Source: JBJMQS01 sp045802605
GTDB lineage: Bacteria > Planctomycetota > Planctomycetia > Gemmatales > Gemmataceae
Length of the DNA stretch: 64,000 nt
Reading direction: 5' to 3'
Assembly: GCA_045802605.1 (NCBI GenBank)
Contig: JBJMQS010000019.1
Coordinates: 1 to 64,000 of the forward strand
Positions 32,521 to 40,608 of this stretch are shown here, piece after piece. The number at the start of each line of letters is the position of its first letter. Position 1 is the stretch's first letter. A program made the translations under genes and the position numbers. The notes beneath the pieces were generated by a model, which worked only from the letters and a program-made list of their open reading frames with translations, ran no database searches and was not told the origin of the DNA.

Positions 32521-33567
32521 TTATTTCCCCACCATGTAGCACAGCAAGTCCACGCAACGATACGAATAGCCCCACTCATTGTCGTACCAGCTCACCAGCT
32601 TGAAGAAGCGGTTGTTCAACTCGATGCCGGAGCCGGCGTCGAAGATGCTCGAGTGATTGTCGTGAATGAAATCGCTCGAGACGACCTCGTCATGCGTGTA
32701 GGCGAGGATGCCTTTCAAGTACGACGTGCTCGCCTTCTCCATCGCGCCGCAAATTTCTTTGTAGCTCGTTTCCTTGACCGTCTTCACGGTAAGATCGACA
32801 ACCGAAACCGTGGGGGTCGGCACTCGGAACGACATACCGGTCAACTTGCCCTTCACCTCAGGAATCGCCAGGCCGACCGCCTTGGCCGCGCCTGTCGTAC
32901 TCGGGATGATGTTGATCGCGGCGCCGCGGCCACCTTTCCAATCTTTCTTCGAGGGCCCATCCACGGTTTTCTGTGTCGCAGTGTAACTATGGACCGTGGT
33001 CATCAAACCTTCTTCGATGCCGAAGCCTTCTTTGAGCAGCACATGCACGACTGGTGCAAGACAATTCGTGGTGCATGAGGCATTGGAAATGATGTGGTGC
33101 TTGCTCGCGTCGTACTTTTCGTGATTCACGCCCATCACCAGGGTGATGTCTTCGTTTTTGGCCGGGGCGGAAATAATTACTTTCTTCGCGCCTGCGGTGA
33201 GATGGCCCCTGGCTTTCTCCGCCTCCGTGAAAAGTCCCGTGGATTCGATGACATACTCAACGCCGAGTTCCTTCCATGGCAAAGCGGCCGGACCTTCCTT
33301 GACGGCGAGGCATTTGATGCGGTGGCCATTTACAACCAAAGTGTCGTCCTCGGCGGCACCGGCGGATTTTTCGCTGACCACGGTGCCGTTGAATCGGCCC
33401 TGGGTTGAGTCGTATTTGAGCAAATAGGCGAGATTGTCGGCCGGCACGAGGTCATTGACTGCCACGACGTCGAGGGTCTTTCCAAGCAAACCCTGTTCGA
33501 CCAGGGCGCGAAAAACGAGCCGCCCGATCCGGCCGAAGCCGTTGATTCCAACTTTGACGCCCGCCAT
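32521..33567 (-). CDS. gap: Glyceraldehyde-3-phosphate dehydrogenase
   Basis: A 348-aa enzyme from ATG 33567, chosen because MAGVKVGINGFGRIGR is the normal start; a longer frame upstream is noise. NAD-binding GINGFGRIGR, catalytic SNASCTTNCLAP (Cys), substrate-side ATQKTVDGPS, and C-terminal SWYDNEWGYSYRCVDL are all present. It oxidises glyceraldehyde-3-phosphate to 1,3-bisphosphoglycerate for pgk, downstream on the same strand, and is divergent from mdh across a 100-nt region that contains an inverted repeat. Confidence 0.97.
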   Translation of the reverse strand: MAGVKVGINGFGRIGRLVFRALVEQGLLGKTLDVVAVNDLVPADNLAYLLKYDSTQGRFNGTVVSEKSAGAAEDDTLVVNGHRIKCLAVKEGPAALPWKELGVEYVIESTGLFTEAEKARGHLTAGAKKVIISAPAKNEDITLVMGVNHEKYDASKHHIISNASCTTNCLAPVVHVLLKEGFGIEEGLMTTVHSYTATQKTVDGPSKKDWKGGRGAAINIIPSTTGAAKAVGLAIPEVKGKLTGMSFRVPTPTVSVVDLTVKTVKETSYKEICGAMEKASTSYLKGILAYTHDEVVSSDFIHDNHSSIFDAGSGIELNNRFFKLVSWYDNEWGYSYRCVDLLCYMVGK

Positions 33568-33594
33568 GCCCTGCTCCTCGTGTCCGATGTCAGT

Positions 33595-33659
33595 GGTCCG
33601 TTGTCCGTGGTCTTTTATATTGACCAGAGATTTCTGACCACGGACCAAAGACAACGGAC
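33595..33659. repeat. Imperfect inverted repeat in the gap/mdh divergent region
   Basis: Arms containing GGTCCGTTGTCCGTGGTC and GACCACGGACCAAAGACAAC face each other across about 20 nt, with a small insertion in one arm. It sits between the two starts and could influence both promoters, or be a passive repeat. Confidence 0.65.
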
Positions 33660-33667
33660 AAATTCAC

Positions 33668-34657
33668 ATGAGCAAGACAGTTCGCGTGGCCGTCACTGGT
33701 GCGGCCGGGCAAGTGGCGTACGCAATGCTCCCACGGCTCGCCTCCGGCGAAGTATTCGGGCCAGACACGCAGGTGATTCTGCAGCTTTTGGAAATTACGC
33801 CCGCGCTCACTGCGCTTGAAGGCGTGGCGATGGAACTGATCGACATGGGTTCCAAGTCGCTCAAGGAAGTACAAACCACCGACGACGCGAACAAGGCGTT
33901 CGCCGGGTGCAACTACGCCTTACTGGTCGGGGCCGCCCCACGCAAAGCGGGGATGGAACGCAAAGACCTACTTGGCCAAAACGGCAAAATCTTCGTCGGC
34001 CAAGGTCAGGCGCTGGCCAAACATGCGGCGTCGGACGTGCGCATCCTCATTGTCGGCAACCCATGCAACACCAACTGCTTGGTCGGCTATCGCAACGGCA
34101 AAGATATCCCACTGGATCGTTGGAACGCCATGACCCGGCTCGACCATAATCGAGCCCTCGCAGCGTTAGCTCAGAAAGCCAACGTGCCCGTAGCGGATGT
34201 CACCCGCATGACCATCTGGGGCAATCATTCAAACACACAGTTTCCCGATTTCACAAACGCTCGCATCGGCGGCAAATTGGCAACCGAAGTCATCCCTGAT
34301 CGCGCGTGGCTCGAAAAGGAATTCGTGCCGCTTGTGCAGAATCGCGGGGCGCAGATCATCAAGGCTCGCGGCTTCTCATCGGCATTCTCAGCCGCCAACG
34401 GTGCGATCGATCACGTGAAGGCGTGGCTCAATCCGACCCCGGCCGGTGACTGGATCAGCTCCGCGAACATATCTAGCGGTGAATACGGGGTGCCGAAGGG
34501 CATGGTGTTCGGCTACCCATGCACGAGCGATGGCAAAGGCAATTTGAAGGTTGTCGAAGGACTGCAACTCGATGCCTACGGCAAAGAGAAGTTCGCACTC
34601 ACGCTCAAGGAACTGGAAGAAGAACGCGACGCGGTGAAGGATTTGCTGCCAACGTGA
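33668..34657 (+). CDS. mdh: Malate dehydrogenase
   Basis: A 329-aa NAD-dependent malate dehydrogenase of the proteobacterial/cytosolic (type 2) group. Nucleotide-binding VAVTGAAGQVAYAMLPRLAS, MELIDMGSKSL, GAAPRKAGMERKDLL, NPCNTNCLVGY, catalytic loop LDHNRALAALA and active-site WGNHSNTQFPD are present. It interconverts malate and oxaloacetate. It is monocistronic, divergent from gap and followed directly by a perfect 30-bp hairpin. Confidence 0.97.
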   Translation: MSKTVRVAVTGAAGQVAYAMLPRLASGEVFGPDTQVILQLLEITPALTALEGVAMELIDMGSKSLKEVQTTDDANKAFAGCNYALLVGAAPRKAGMERKDLLGQNGKIFVGQGQALAKHAASDVRILIVGNPCNTNCLVGYRNGKDIPLDRWNAMTRLDHNRALAALAQKANVPVADVTRMTIWGNHSNTQFPDFTNARIGGKLATEVIPDRAWLEKEFVPLVQNRGAQIIKARGFSSAFSAANGAIDHVKAWLNPTPAGDWISSANISSGEYGVPKGMVFGYPCTSDGKGNLKVVEGLQLDAYGKEKFALTLKELEEERDAVKDLLPT

Positions 34658-34660
34658 CAA

Positions 34661-34725
34661 ACGTAGTCCGCGACTCTGTCGCGGGTGTTTTCCATAAACA
34701 CCCGCGACAGAGTCGCGGACTACGT
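34661..34725. repeat. Perfect 30-bp inverted repeat, probable bidirectional terminator
   Basis: Exact arms 34661-34690 and 34696-34725 (5-nt loop), the left arm beginning ACGTAGTCCGCGACTCTGTC. It lies between the convergent mdh and the secreted protein gene, with TTTTATTT immediately after it on the + strand, so it can act as a terminator. Its form (two 30-nt arms) matches the element at 2211-2276. Confidence 0.85.
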
Positions 34726-34726
34726 T

Positions 34727-35557
34727 TTATTTCATCAACTCTTCAGCATAGGAACTGGCGAAGGTGTATTTGCTGCCTTCGCCGTTGTGGCCGCGGAGTT
34801 CGCGGGCAAATTGATACTTCACACTCACAATGCGCCCCGCGGCCGTGTCAAAGGTCACCTCGCCTGTCGGCTGCATCGGCAACAATGGAATCTGGTCGGC
34901 TGGGCTTTCGGGCGGATTGGTGACTGTGTGGGTCACGCCGATGATCGCCGTGTTGCCGGTGACGGATTTGCAGGTGAGGACCTGCATGCCGTCGTAGGTC
35001 ACGGCTTCCTGGCCCTGGGCCGCTTCCAAGCGGATGGCAAATTTGCGTTCCCAGCCCTGCCCCGCGGTTAGCGCGGTTCCCGGGAGTACGATCTTGAACG
35101 GCAGATCGGCTTCGAGTCGGCTCGGTGGGCCGAATTTGCTCTCTTTGACTTCGATGAGTTGGCCTCGCGGATTGAGGCGAACGGTGATGACTGGCGTATT
35201 GACGTACTTCATCATCTCGTCGCGCAACGCGGGATTACTTTTCGCCGGCTCTGCGGAGTCGAAGAACAGCGTCTCGCCGCCGGGGTTCTTGGTTTCCATC
35301 CGCAAGCGCTCCACCGACATCGCAAGTGTGGCGATACCGCCGGCGTCTACGTCGAGCACTTTCCAGCGCTTGATCAGGTCGAGCCGAGTCTTTGTTTCCT
35401 GAGTCTTGTCGGTGACGAGTTCGGTCGCGGTGGTGAGCTGGGCCACGCGGTAACGCAACACCTCGTCCTTCTTCCACTGGAACTGCGGCGCCTGGGCCGA
35501 GAGCGGAGCGGCGAGTGCCAGGATTGCGGCGGTTGTCAAAACGAGTGCGCGGACCAT
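34727..35557 (-). CDS. Secreted protein, possibly DUF6263-like
   Basis: A 276-aa exported protein with signal peptide MVRALVLTTAAILALAAPLSA. The mature part begins FQWKKDEVLRYRVAQLTTAT, continues through LIKRWKVLDVDAGGIATLAM and LNPRGQLIEVKES, and ends GEVTFDTAAGRIVSVKYQFA. That pattern of long alternating strands resembles DUF6263-type proteins, large lipocalin- or LolA-like beta folds found in this phylum. The GAGG-type ribosome site is close to ATG 35557. The function is not known. Confidence 0.7.
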   Translation of the reverse strand: MVRALVLTTAAILALAAPLSAQAPQFQWKKDEVLRYRVAQLTTATELVTDKTQETKTRLDLIKRWKVLDVDAGGIATLAMSVERLRMETKNPGGETLFFDSAEPAKSNPALRDEMMKYVNTPVITVRLNPRGQLIEVKESKFGPPSRLEADLPFKIVLPGTALTAGQGWERKFAIRLEAAQGQEAVTYDGMQVLTCKSVTGNTAIIGVTHTVTNPPESPADQIPLLPMQPTGEVTFDTAAGRIVSVKYQFARELRGHNGEGSKYTFASSYAEELMK

Positions 35558-35620
35558 GCGGAGCCTCCTTCACGAAATCGGCTCTGGAATAGTCACTTCC
35601 GAAATGTGGAACAAGGCCAA

Positions 35621-36469
35621 TCATTCGGGCGCGTTTGCCCGCAAGAATGCATCTAGCCGGACAAAAAAATCTCCCGGCAGGCGAGTATCATGCGTGCCAA
35701 TAGGGTCGGTATACATCTCTTTCGGGCCCGGTGCGACATCGAATAACTTCTTGCCCTGCGAATAAGGAATGAGCGTGTCCCGCTCGCCGTGGTACAGGAA
35801 CAGTGGGCCGCGACAGTTCTTAATCTTCGCGAAACTGTTGAACTGTGTTCGCACAAGATATCGGCCCGGCAGCCACGGAAAGACCTCGCCGGCCATGTCG
35901 GGGATGGAACTGAATGGCTTCAGAAGTACCAGTGCCCGGTAGGGATGACGCGATGCTAAATCGACGGCGAGCGCACCGCCTAATGACTCGCCGGCCAATA
36001 TTACTTTTTCGGGCGCCACATTTTGTTTCTGAATCAACCATTCCCACGCTGCGTCGGCGGCTGCGTAGCAACCCGCTTCGCTCGGTGCACCGCTGCTGCG
36101 ACCGTAGCCCGGGTAGTCGTAAATGAGCACCGAGACATCTAGCGCGTTATGCCAATCCACCATTCGTGGACCCCACAACGACAGGTTTCCTCCGTTGCCG
36201 TGGGAATAGAGGACCGCCGACTTGGCGTTTGGTCGCGAGAGCCACCAGCCGTGAATGGAATCGCCAGCGCTTGATGAGAGCGTCACATCTTCGAACTGAC
36301 CGTGCGGCTTCGATCGCCAGTATTCTGCCGCGGTCGATGGGTGATAAATGAAGTGCTTTTCGAAAATCAGAATCACGATCAATATTCCGACATAAAGACA
36401 GGCGAGGATTTTCAGCAACCGCCGTGTACGGCGGAATCGTCGTACTGGCTTGGGAGTTTCTGCGGTCAT
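35621..36469 (-). CDS. Alpha/beta hydrolase with N-terminal membrane anchor
   Basis: A 282-aa protein from ATG 36469, which overlaps the lnt stop by ATGA. A single N-terminal helix (LLKILACLYVGILIVILIFE) precedes an alpha/beta-hydrolase fold: oxyanion region YSHGNGGNLS, DYPGYGRSSG, nucleophile elbow GESLGGALA (Ser), acid YHGERDTLIPY (Asp), and the late His in GTHDTRLPGDF. It resembles BAAT/FSH-like bacterial esterases (the YfhR/Bem46 group). Substrate unknown; coupling with lnt suggests an envelope lipid or ester. Confidence 0.88.
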   Translation of the reverse strand: MTAETPKPVRRFRRTRRLLKILACLYVGILIVILIFEKHFIYHPSTAAEYWRSKPHGQFEDVTLSSSAGDSIHGWWLSRPNAKSAVLYSHGNGGNLSLWGPRMVDWHNALDVSVLIYDYPGYGRSSGAPSEAGCYAAADAAWEWLIQKQNVAPEKVILAGESLGGALAVDLASRHPYRALVLLKPFSSIPDMAGEVFPWLPGRYLVRTQFNSFAKIKNCRGPLFLYHGERDTLIPYSQGKKLFDVAPGPKEMYTDPIGTHDTRLPGDFFVRLDAFLRANAPE

Positions 36470-38097
36470 CGTCTCCACCTTGTGTAAAGCACGATGAACA
36501 CGATCGCACTCCAGCACGACCACGGCAACCAATCGCCCCACCTCGCATAGTAACTGTGGCGATGGTCGATGGGAACATTGGCGACGACTACGCCGTCGAT
36601 TGCTTTTGACTTTGCCCACGTTTCGCGGGGCAGATGAGTTACCCGGCCATTCGAGTCGATAACCGCAGATATGCCGAGATTCACCGCCCGCACGAGCGCT
36701 CGCCGGCACTCAACCGCGCGAAATTGGCTAACCGCCAAATGTTGCTCGTGCTCTGGGGTACCTTTGAACCAGCCGTCATTCGAAATGTTGACAAGAAAAT
36801 CGACTGGCTCGGTGCGCACATACTCCCGCGCCAACTCGGTGTCGGCATCCTCGTAACAGATGAGCGTGCCGAAGTGATATGTCTTGCCGGCAGATTCTAT
36901 CGGAAAACGTGTGAACTCGCGGCCCGCAGTGATCGAGTATTCGTACCCTTCGTAGGGCGTCAATTTCTGCAGCCAGGGCATTGTGTCCTGCAAGGGCACA
37001 TACTCACCGAAGGGGACACGATGCATCTTGTCGTATCGGCCACGGACATTGCCCGCGCCATCGACGAGCACGGCGGAGTTGAATCTTGACTGAGCATCTC
37101 CGGGACCCATCTCCGCCGCGTTGAGCCCGACCAGCGATGGAATGCCCCACCGCCGGCCTAAGTATCCAAAATTCACTCGGCTTTCTTCGATCCAAAGCCG
37201 TTGTTCCAGGGGTATGGAATTCATATCTCCGGGTTGCGTCGCGAAATACCAGTACCAGTTGCCTGACTCGCCCGGCAGGCTGGTCTCCGGCCAAACGATT
37301 AAGTCCGGCCTCTCGGTGGCGGCCCGATCAGCCAAGGCGACAAAGTGCCGGACCATGAAATCTTTCCAAGCTTGCGCGTTACCTGCGAAAGCATCGTTGC
37401 GAATATCTTGCGTGATATTGCCCTGCAACAATGCCACTTTGGGCCCCATGTCGAAATTCGCCTGGCGGAGTTGCCATGCGCCGTAAATGAGGCTCAATCC
37501 AATCAGACAGCCAACGATGTAACAGGGAACTCGCAACGTTCTTGCTGGTCGCGTTAAGACGTCGGTGACCAAGCCATTAACAGCCGCGACGACAAACGTA
37601 AGCATCAGCTCACCGCCAAGGTCCGCGATCTGCAACAGCATGGCATTCGAATGTTGAGCATGGCCGAGGAAATACCACGAGAAGCCGCCGAACAGTCGGC
37701 CGCGAGCGAACTCCAGCGCGGTCCAAACGATTGGGACGGTAAGTGTTAGTGGCCAGTTGGTGGCGCGGTCGAGGCGGCGGATGAGCCACATCGAAAAAGC
37801 CAAAAATGCCGCGCAGTGAATTGACAAGAATATCCAAGCGACTGCCATTGTCGGGTCCGCGACGCGCATCCACGACAACGACGTGATGTAGAAAGCGAGC
37901 CCACATGTCCACGCCGCGAGTTGCGTGATACGTCCGGAGCCAAATCGTGCGACGATGAGCAACGGTACCAGCGCGAACCAAGAACAATATCCCACGTCCA
38001 CTGGAAAGTACGACAGCCAAAGCAAGAGGGCGCTCGAGACCCCGAGTGCGAGGCCGTGCCGCCAAGTCAGCGTCCATGCTGGAATGGGAAATTTCAT
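36466..38097 (-). CDS. lnt: Apolipoprotein N-acyltransferase
   Basis: A 543-aa membrane enzyme from ATG 38097, whose ATGA overlaps the moeA stop. About six N-terminal helices (ALGVSSALLLWLSYFPVDVG and others) are followed by a nitrilase-type catalytic domain: Glu in DLIVWPETSLPGESG, Lys in GRYDKMHRVPFGEYVPL, and Cys in HFGTLICYEDADTELAREYV. The final part is NISNDGWFKGTPEHEQHLAV, RAVNLGISAVIDSNG. It transfers the third acyl chain to lipoproteins in the inner membrane, consistent with a diderm envelope and with the lipoprotein at 22057. Confidence 0.93.
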   Translation of the reverse strand: MKFPIPAWTLTWRHGLALGVSSALLLWLSYFPVDVGYCSWFALVPLLIVARFGSGRITQLAAWTCGLAFYITSLSWMRVADPTMAVAWIFLSIHCAAFLAFSMWLIRRLDRATNWPLTLTVPIVWTALEFARGRLFGGFSWYFLGHAQHSNAMLLQIADLGGELMLTFVVAAVNGLVTDVLTRPARTLRVPCYIVGCLIGLSLIYGAWQLRQANFDMGPKVALLQGNITQDIRNDAFAGNAQAWKDFMVRHFVALADRAATERPDLIVWPETSLPGESGNWYWYFATQPGDMNSIPLEQRLWIEESRVNFGYLGRRWGIPSLVGLNAAEMGPGDAQSRFNSAVLVDGAGNVRGRYDKMHRVPFGEYVPLQDTMPWLQKLTPYEGYEYSITAGREFTRFPIESAGKTYHFGTLICYEDADTELAREYVRTEPVDFLVNISNDGWFKGTPEHEQHLAVSQFRAVECRRALVRAVNLGISAVIDSNGRVTHLPRETWAKSKAIDGVVVANVPIDHRHSYYARWGDWLPWSCWSAIVFIVLYTRWRR

Positions 38098-39287
38098 GTC
38101 TGGAGTCGCACGACGGAGACGGGTGAGCCGGCAGACAATTCGCCGGAACCTGCAGGAACGAATGCCAGGGCATCCGCTTCGCACAAACCGCGGATATCAG
38201 CGGAGCCGCGCCAGAGCAATGGGCGGGCGCGCTCCCCAATCTCCGCTGGTTCGATCTTTGAAGGGTGATACGTCGGACGGTCACCGGCTGATACCGCCGC
38301 TGCCAAAGGCAAATTAATCGGCTGAACCTCGGGATTTGGGTTCCCCATGAGCTTTCGCAGTGCCGGCGCGACGAACAATTCGAACCCGACAAAGGCGCCC
38401 AGAGGATTGCCGGGCAGGCCGAACACCAGAGTGCCTTCCTTCGTGCCGAAGAAAAGCGGCTTGCCGGGCTTCATGAACACCTTATGCACATGCGATTGCA
38501 CACCCAATTCGCGAAGCACGTCAGGCACGAGGTCCAGTTTGCCTGCCGAGACGCCGCCCGAGAGTATCAGAACGTCGGAGCTTAGACCTGCGCTGATTTT
38601 ATCCTTCAGGTCCGAGCGGTTGTCGCAAACGATACCCAAAAAGTGCGGCACTGCACCAACCCTAACCAATTGCGATTCGGCCATTGGGCCGTTCGAGTTG
38701 CGGATTTGGCCCGCGCCGGGCGAATGGCCTGGGTCCACCAATTCGTCGCCGGTGCTCAGGATTGCCACGCGGGGTTGTTGATAGGCAGAAAAGGTCGTCT
38801 TGCCGACCGCGGCAAGCAGGGCAATCTGCGCGGGACGTAGGACTGTGCCGGCCTTTAGTACGGTTTCCCCAGCTCGCATCTCCCTCGCACGGGGCTGGAT
38901 ATGCTGGCCGGGCTTCGCTTCGGCTTCAATCGTTACTCGGTCGCCGTCAAAGCGGCATTGCTCCACCATCACGACCGCATCGGCGCCGGTGGGAATAGGC
39001 GCGCCCGTCATTATCCGCATGGCTTGTCCGGAGCCAACAGACTTCGTGGCCACTCGCCCAGCGGTGACTTCATCGATTACCGTAAACGTTGTTCCCGCAG
39101 TTGCGTCGGCGGAGCGAACGGCGATGCCGTCCATCATCGCTTTGTCGAATGGCGGCGCGTCAATATCGGAAGTTACGTTCTCAGCCAGCACTCCGCCCAG
39201 CATGCTGGGACCGAGATCAACGCTTTGAATGGGCAACTGTTGCGCCCGATCCAGGACTTCCTTCACTGCATCGGCAACAGAATGCAC
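38094..39287 (-). CDS. moeA: Molybdopterin molybdenumtransferase
   Basis: A 397-aa MoeA, which inserts molybdate into adenylylated molybdopterin. Typical segments: IDAPPFDKAMMDGIAVRSAD, GQAMRIMTGAPIPTGADAVV, the MoCF-domain signature ILSTGDELVDPG, ILSGGVSAGKLDLVPDVL, KPGKPLFFGTKEGTLVFGLP and GNPLGAF. The C-terminal domain ends in PVSVVRLQT. It is the first gene of the moeA-lnt-hydrolase run and is divergent from the 6S RNA region. The sulfate/molybdate transporter at 60296 could be a functional partner. Confidence 0.96.
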   Translation of the reverse strand: MHSVADAVKEVLDRAQQLPIQSVDLGPSMLGGVLAENVTSDIDAPPFDKAMMDGIAVRSADATAGTTFTVIDEVTAGRVATKSVGSGQAMRIMTGAPIPTGADAVVMVEQCRFDGDRVTIEAEAKPGQHIQPRAREMRAGETVLKAGTVLRPAQIALLAAVGKTTFSAYQQPRVAILSTGDELVDPGHSPGAGQIRNSNGPMAESQLVRVGAVPHFLGIVCDNRSDLKDKISAGLSSDVLILSGGVSAGKLDLVPDVLRELGVQSHVHKVFMKPGKPLFFGTKEGTLVFGLPGNPLGAFVGFELFVAPALRKLMGNPNPEVQPINLPLAAAVSAGDRPTYHPSKIEPAEIGERARPLLWRGSADIRGLCEADALAFVPAGSGELSAGSPVSVVRLQT

Positions 39288-39390
39288 GTTTGCGCCTCAG
39301 AGAAACATGATCAACATCGTGCGCTGATCCTATCACCCGGCGACCTTCACCGCTACGGCGCGAATCATGTCTAACTTCCTGACGTTTGTC

Positions 39391-39418
39391 TTGATTTGGC
39401 GGCGCAGCGTGGTATGAG
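39391..39418 (+). promoter_or_regulatory. Putative promoter for the 6S-like RNA
   Basis: TTGATT and TATGAG separated by 16 nt, ending 6 nt before the first base of the proposed RNA. The correct spacing supports transcription of the following structured RNA. Confidence 0.5.
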
Positions 39419-39423
39419 TGGAG

Positions 39424-39620
39424 GTGACCTCTGCGGTGTTCGCGATGAGCCGATCTATTTGTCGGACCAACGTCGACCTGCCAGGGAGCCAAAAGTCGAT
39501 TCGGTGCTTGCAAGCCCACCCGGCCTAGCCGCGTAGTGGGATCCAAAACCCGGGCGTGAGGCACCCCCGTTAACGGCGGGTCCACAAAACGCGGCCCACG
39601 ACGGCACAGGTGGAGGTCAC
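39424..39620 (+). ncRNA. ssrS: Probable 6S RNA
   Basis: A 197-nt region closed by an end-to-end stem (GTGACCTC with GAGGTCAC), with a promoter before it and a strong hairpin just after. Near its 5' end are TGTTCGC and TGAGCCGATCTATTT, which line up with TGTTCGC and TGAGCCGATATTT in E. coli 6S RNA at comparable positions; later blocks (CGGTGCTTGC, AAAACCCGGGCG, CGACGGCACAGG) also fall in order. 6S RNA mimics an open promoter and sequesters housekeeping RNA polymerase. There is no plausible protein frame. The assignment rests on eye alignment; another structured RNA is possible. Confidence 0.6.
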
Positions 39621-39632
39621 GCACTTATTTTC

Positions 39633-39663
39633 GAGGGCCGCGATGAAATCCATCGCGGCCCTC
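39633..39663 (+). terminator. Perfect 13-bp hairpin after the 6S-like RNA
   Basis: Stem GAGGGCCGCGATG / CATCGCGGCCCTC with a 5-nt loop, 12 nt after the 3' end of the RNA. The downstream sequence is only weakly T-rich, so it may instead protect or form part of the transcript. Confidence 0.65.
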
Positions 39664-39801
39664 GTCACATATATGCACATCCGTTGATCCGACCGATGCG
39701 TTCCGTTTGGGTACGTCAGTTGCGAAAAATTTTTGTCGCCGTAAACCGGCAATGGCAAAGGTAATCTGTAGCGGTCGTGAGGATTGTGTGGATTTTTCTA
39801 G

Positions 39802-39829
39802 TTGACTCCCAGCCGTCCTTGATTATGGT
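39802..39829 (+). promoter_or_regulatory. Putative promoter for candidate structured RNA 1
   Basis: TTGACT and TATGGT with a 16-nt spacer, a good sigma70-like match, directly upstream of a run of five hairpins and with no protein start within range. Confidence 0.4.
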
Positions 39830-39835
39830 GTTCGC

Positions 39836-40025
39836 ATGACCGAAGCATCGGATTCATGCTGTGGCGGAACGATGCACGCCACAGCCACGGGACCGCCCGT
39901 CCGAGGAATGCCGGCCGCGGAATCTCCGCCGCCGGAGGTGTCGTAGTCTCTCACGGAATCGTTTTCTTCTTTCGGATTTTCATGATCGACTCTGGTCGAT
40001 CACCCCGGCAAAACCGCCGGGGTTT
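39836..40025 (+). ncRNA. Candidate structured RNA 1 (unknown)
   Basis: About 190 nt with five consecutive hairpins: GCTGTGGCG/CGCCACAGC (39858-39885), ACGGG/CCCGT (39887-39900), CCGGCcGCGG/CCGCcGCCGG (39911-39935), GATCGAC/GTCGATC (39984-40001) and CCCCGGC/GCCGGGG followed by TTT (40003-40025), the last terminator-like. It is preceded by a good promoter and has no coding potential. It does not contain the conserved cores of RNase P, tmRNA or SRP RNA that I could check by eye. Strand is assigned from the promoter and the T-tail. Confidence 0.4.
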
Positions 40026-40031
40026 GCGACA

Positions 40032-40231
40032 TGAGCCGGCCTGAATGGGCCCCGCCCCGGCCACGGATTGGCCACGGCATACATGGATGCGGGTCCTCAG
40101 GCGATGCAATAGCGGCGTCCGCCTAATAGCGGGCCCATTCGGCCGGCTCTGTTACGTACGTGAACCAAAACGCCACAGCAGGATGCGGTGGCACGGCCGA
40201 GGCCCCAACGGACTGGGGCCTCGGCCGTTTT
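40032..40231 (+). ncRNA. Candidate structured RNA 2, riboswitch-like (unknown)
   Basis: A long imperfect stem of about 21 bp (GAGCCGGCCTGAATGGGCCC at 40032 with GGGCCCATTCGGCCGGCTC ending near 40149) encloses about 75 nt able to fold into several small hairpins (GGCCA/TGGCC, GCAT/ATGC, GCGG/CCGC), a multibranched junction. Then follow a GCCAC/GTGGC hairpin and a 13-bp terminator. The layout (junction, linker, terminator, short gene) resembles a transcriptional riboswitch, but no known riboswitch core was found. It could also be a free RNA. Confidence 0.4.
40194..40231 (+). terminator. Rho-independent terminator closing structured RNA 2
   Basis: Perfect 13-bp stem CGGCCGAGGCCCC / GGGGCCTCGGCCG with an 8-nt loop and TTTT after it. 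It is 52 nt upstream of the small gene at 40283. Confidence 0.88.
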
Positions 40232-40282
40232 CGTTGGTATCCTGCGGTTGTGTTGATCGACTTCCCCGTCGGCAAATTCGTG

Positions 40283-40548
40283 ATGACGCGGCGGCAAAAA
40301 GCCTTTGTTGGAGCCTCGGGAATCACTTTCCTCGGTCTTTTGACCGTATATTTGTTGCTTGGTCTACAGTCGAATGATGCCGAGCAATTTGTGAATCGCG
40401 TTGAGATCGGCATGTCTATGGATTGGGCTCTCGAGTTATCGGGGAACACGGACAACACGTCACGGGTGTCACATTGCAAAAACGCTCGGCCGCGCTGGTC
40501 AAGCTGCAGAAATGGTACATTTGGGCACGGCGAAAACTCGGCCTCTAA
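40283..40548 (+). pseudogene. Small membrane-anchored protein gene with a one-base frameshift
   Basis: ATG 40283 (or GTG 40280) opens a protein MTRRQKAFVGASGITFLG... with one membrane helix and then VNRVEIGMSMDWALELSG, like the start of SmpA/BamE-type domains (a GMS phrase before a helix). At the run GGGG (40441-40444) the coding pattern changes frame: the -1 frame continues GEHGQHVTGVTLQKRSAALVK... and ends with TAA at 40548. One additional G would join both into about 89 residues. In the original frame the sequence turns into low-likelihood peptide. It is either a recent mutation or a sequencing error. Confidence 0.5.
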
Positions 40549-40608
40549 TCAAGCGGTCAATCGCCTGCTATCCTCAATTAGGTATTCGAGTTCCGACACG
40601 GGCCATAC

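Noticed and set aside
39570..39758. A 62-aa minus-strand frame across the 6S-like region
   Set aside because: It crosses the terminator hairpin and the RNA 3' end and has no coding character.
40032..40149. SRP (4.5S) RNA
   Set aside because: The length and rod-like outer stem fit, but the conserved GGAA tetraloop with GGAAGCAGCC is absent.
40032..40608. Cobalamin or SAM riboswitch upstream of metH
   Set aside because: No B12-box GCCACTG in context, no SAM-I core; the only structured element ends in a terminator before another short gene.
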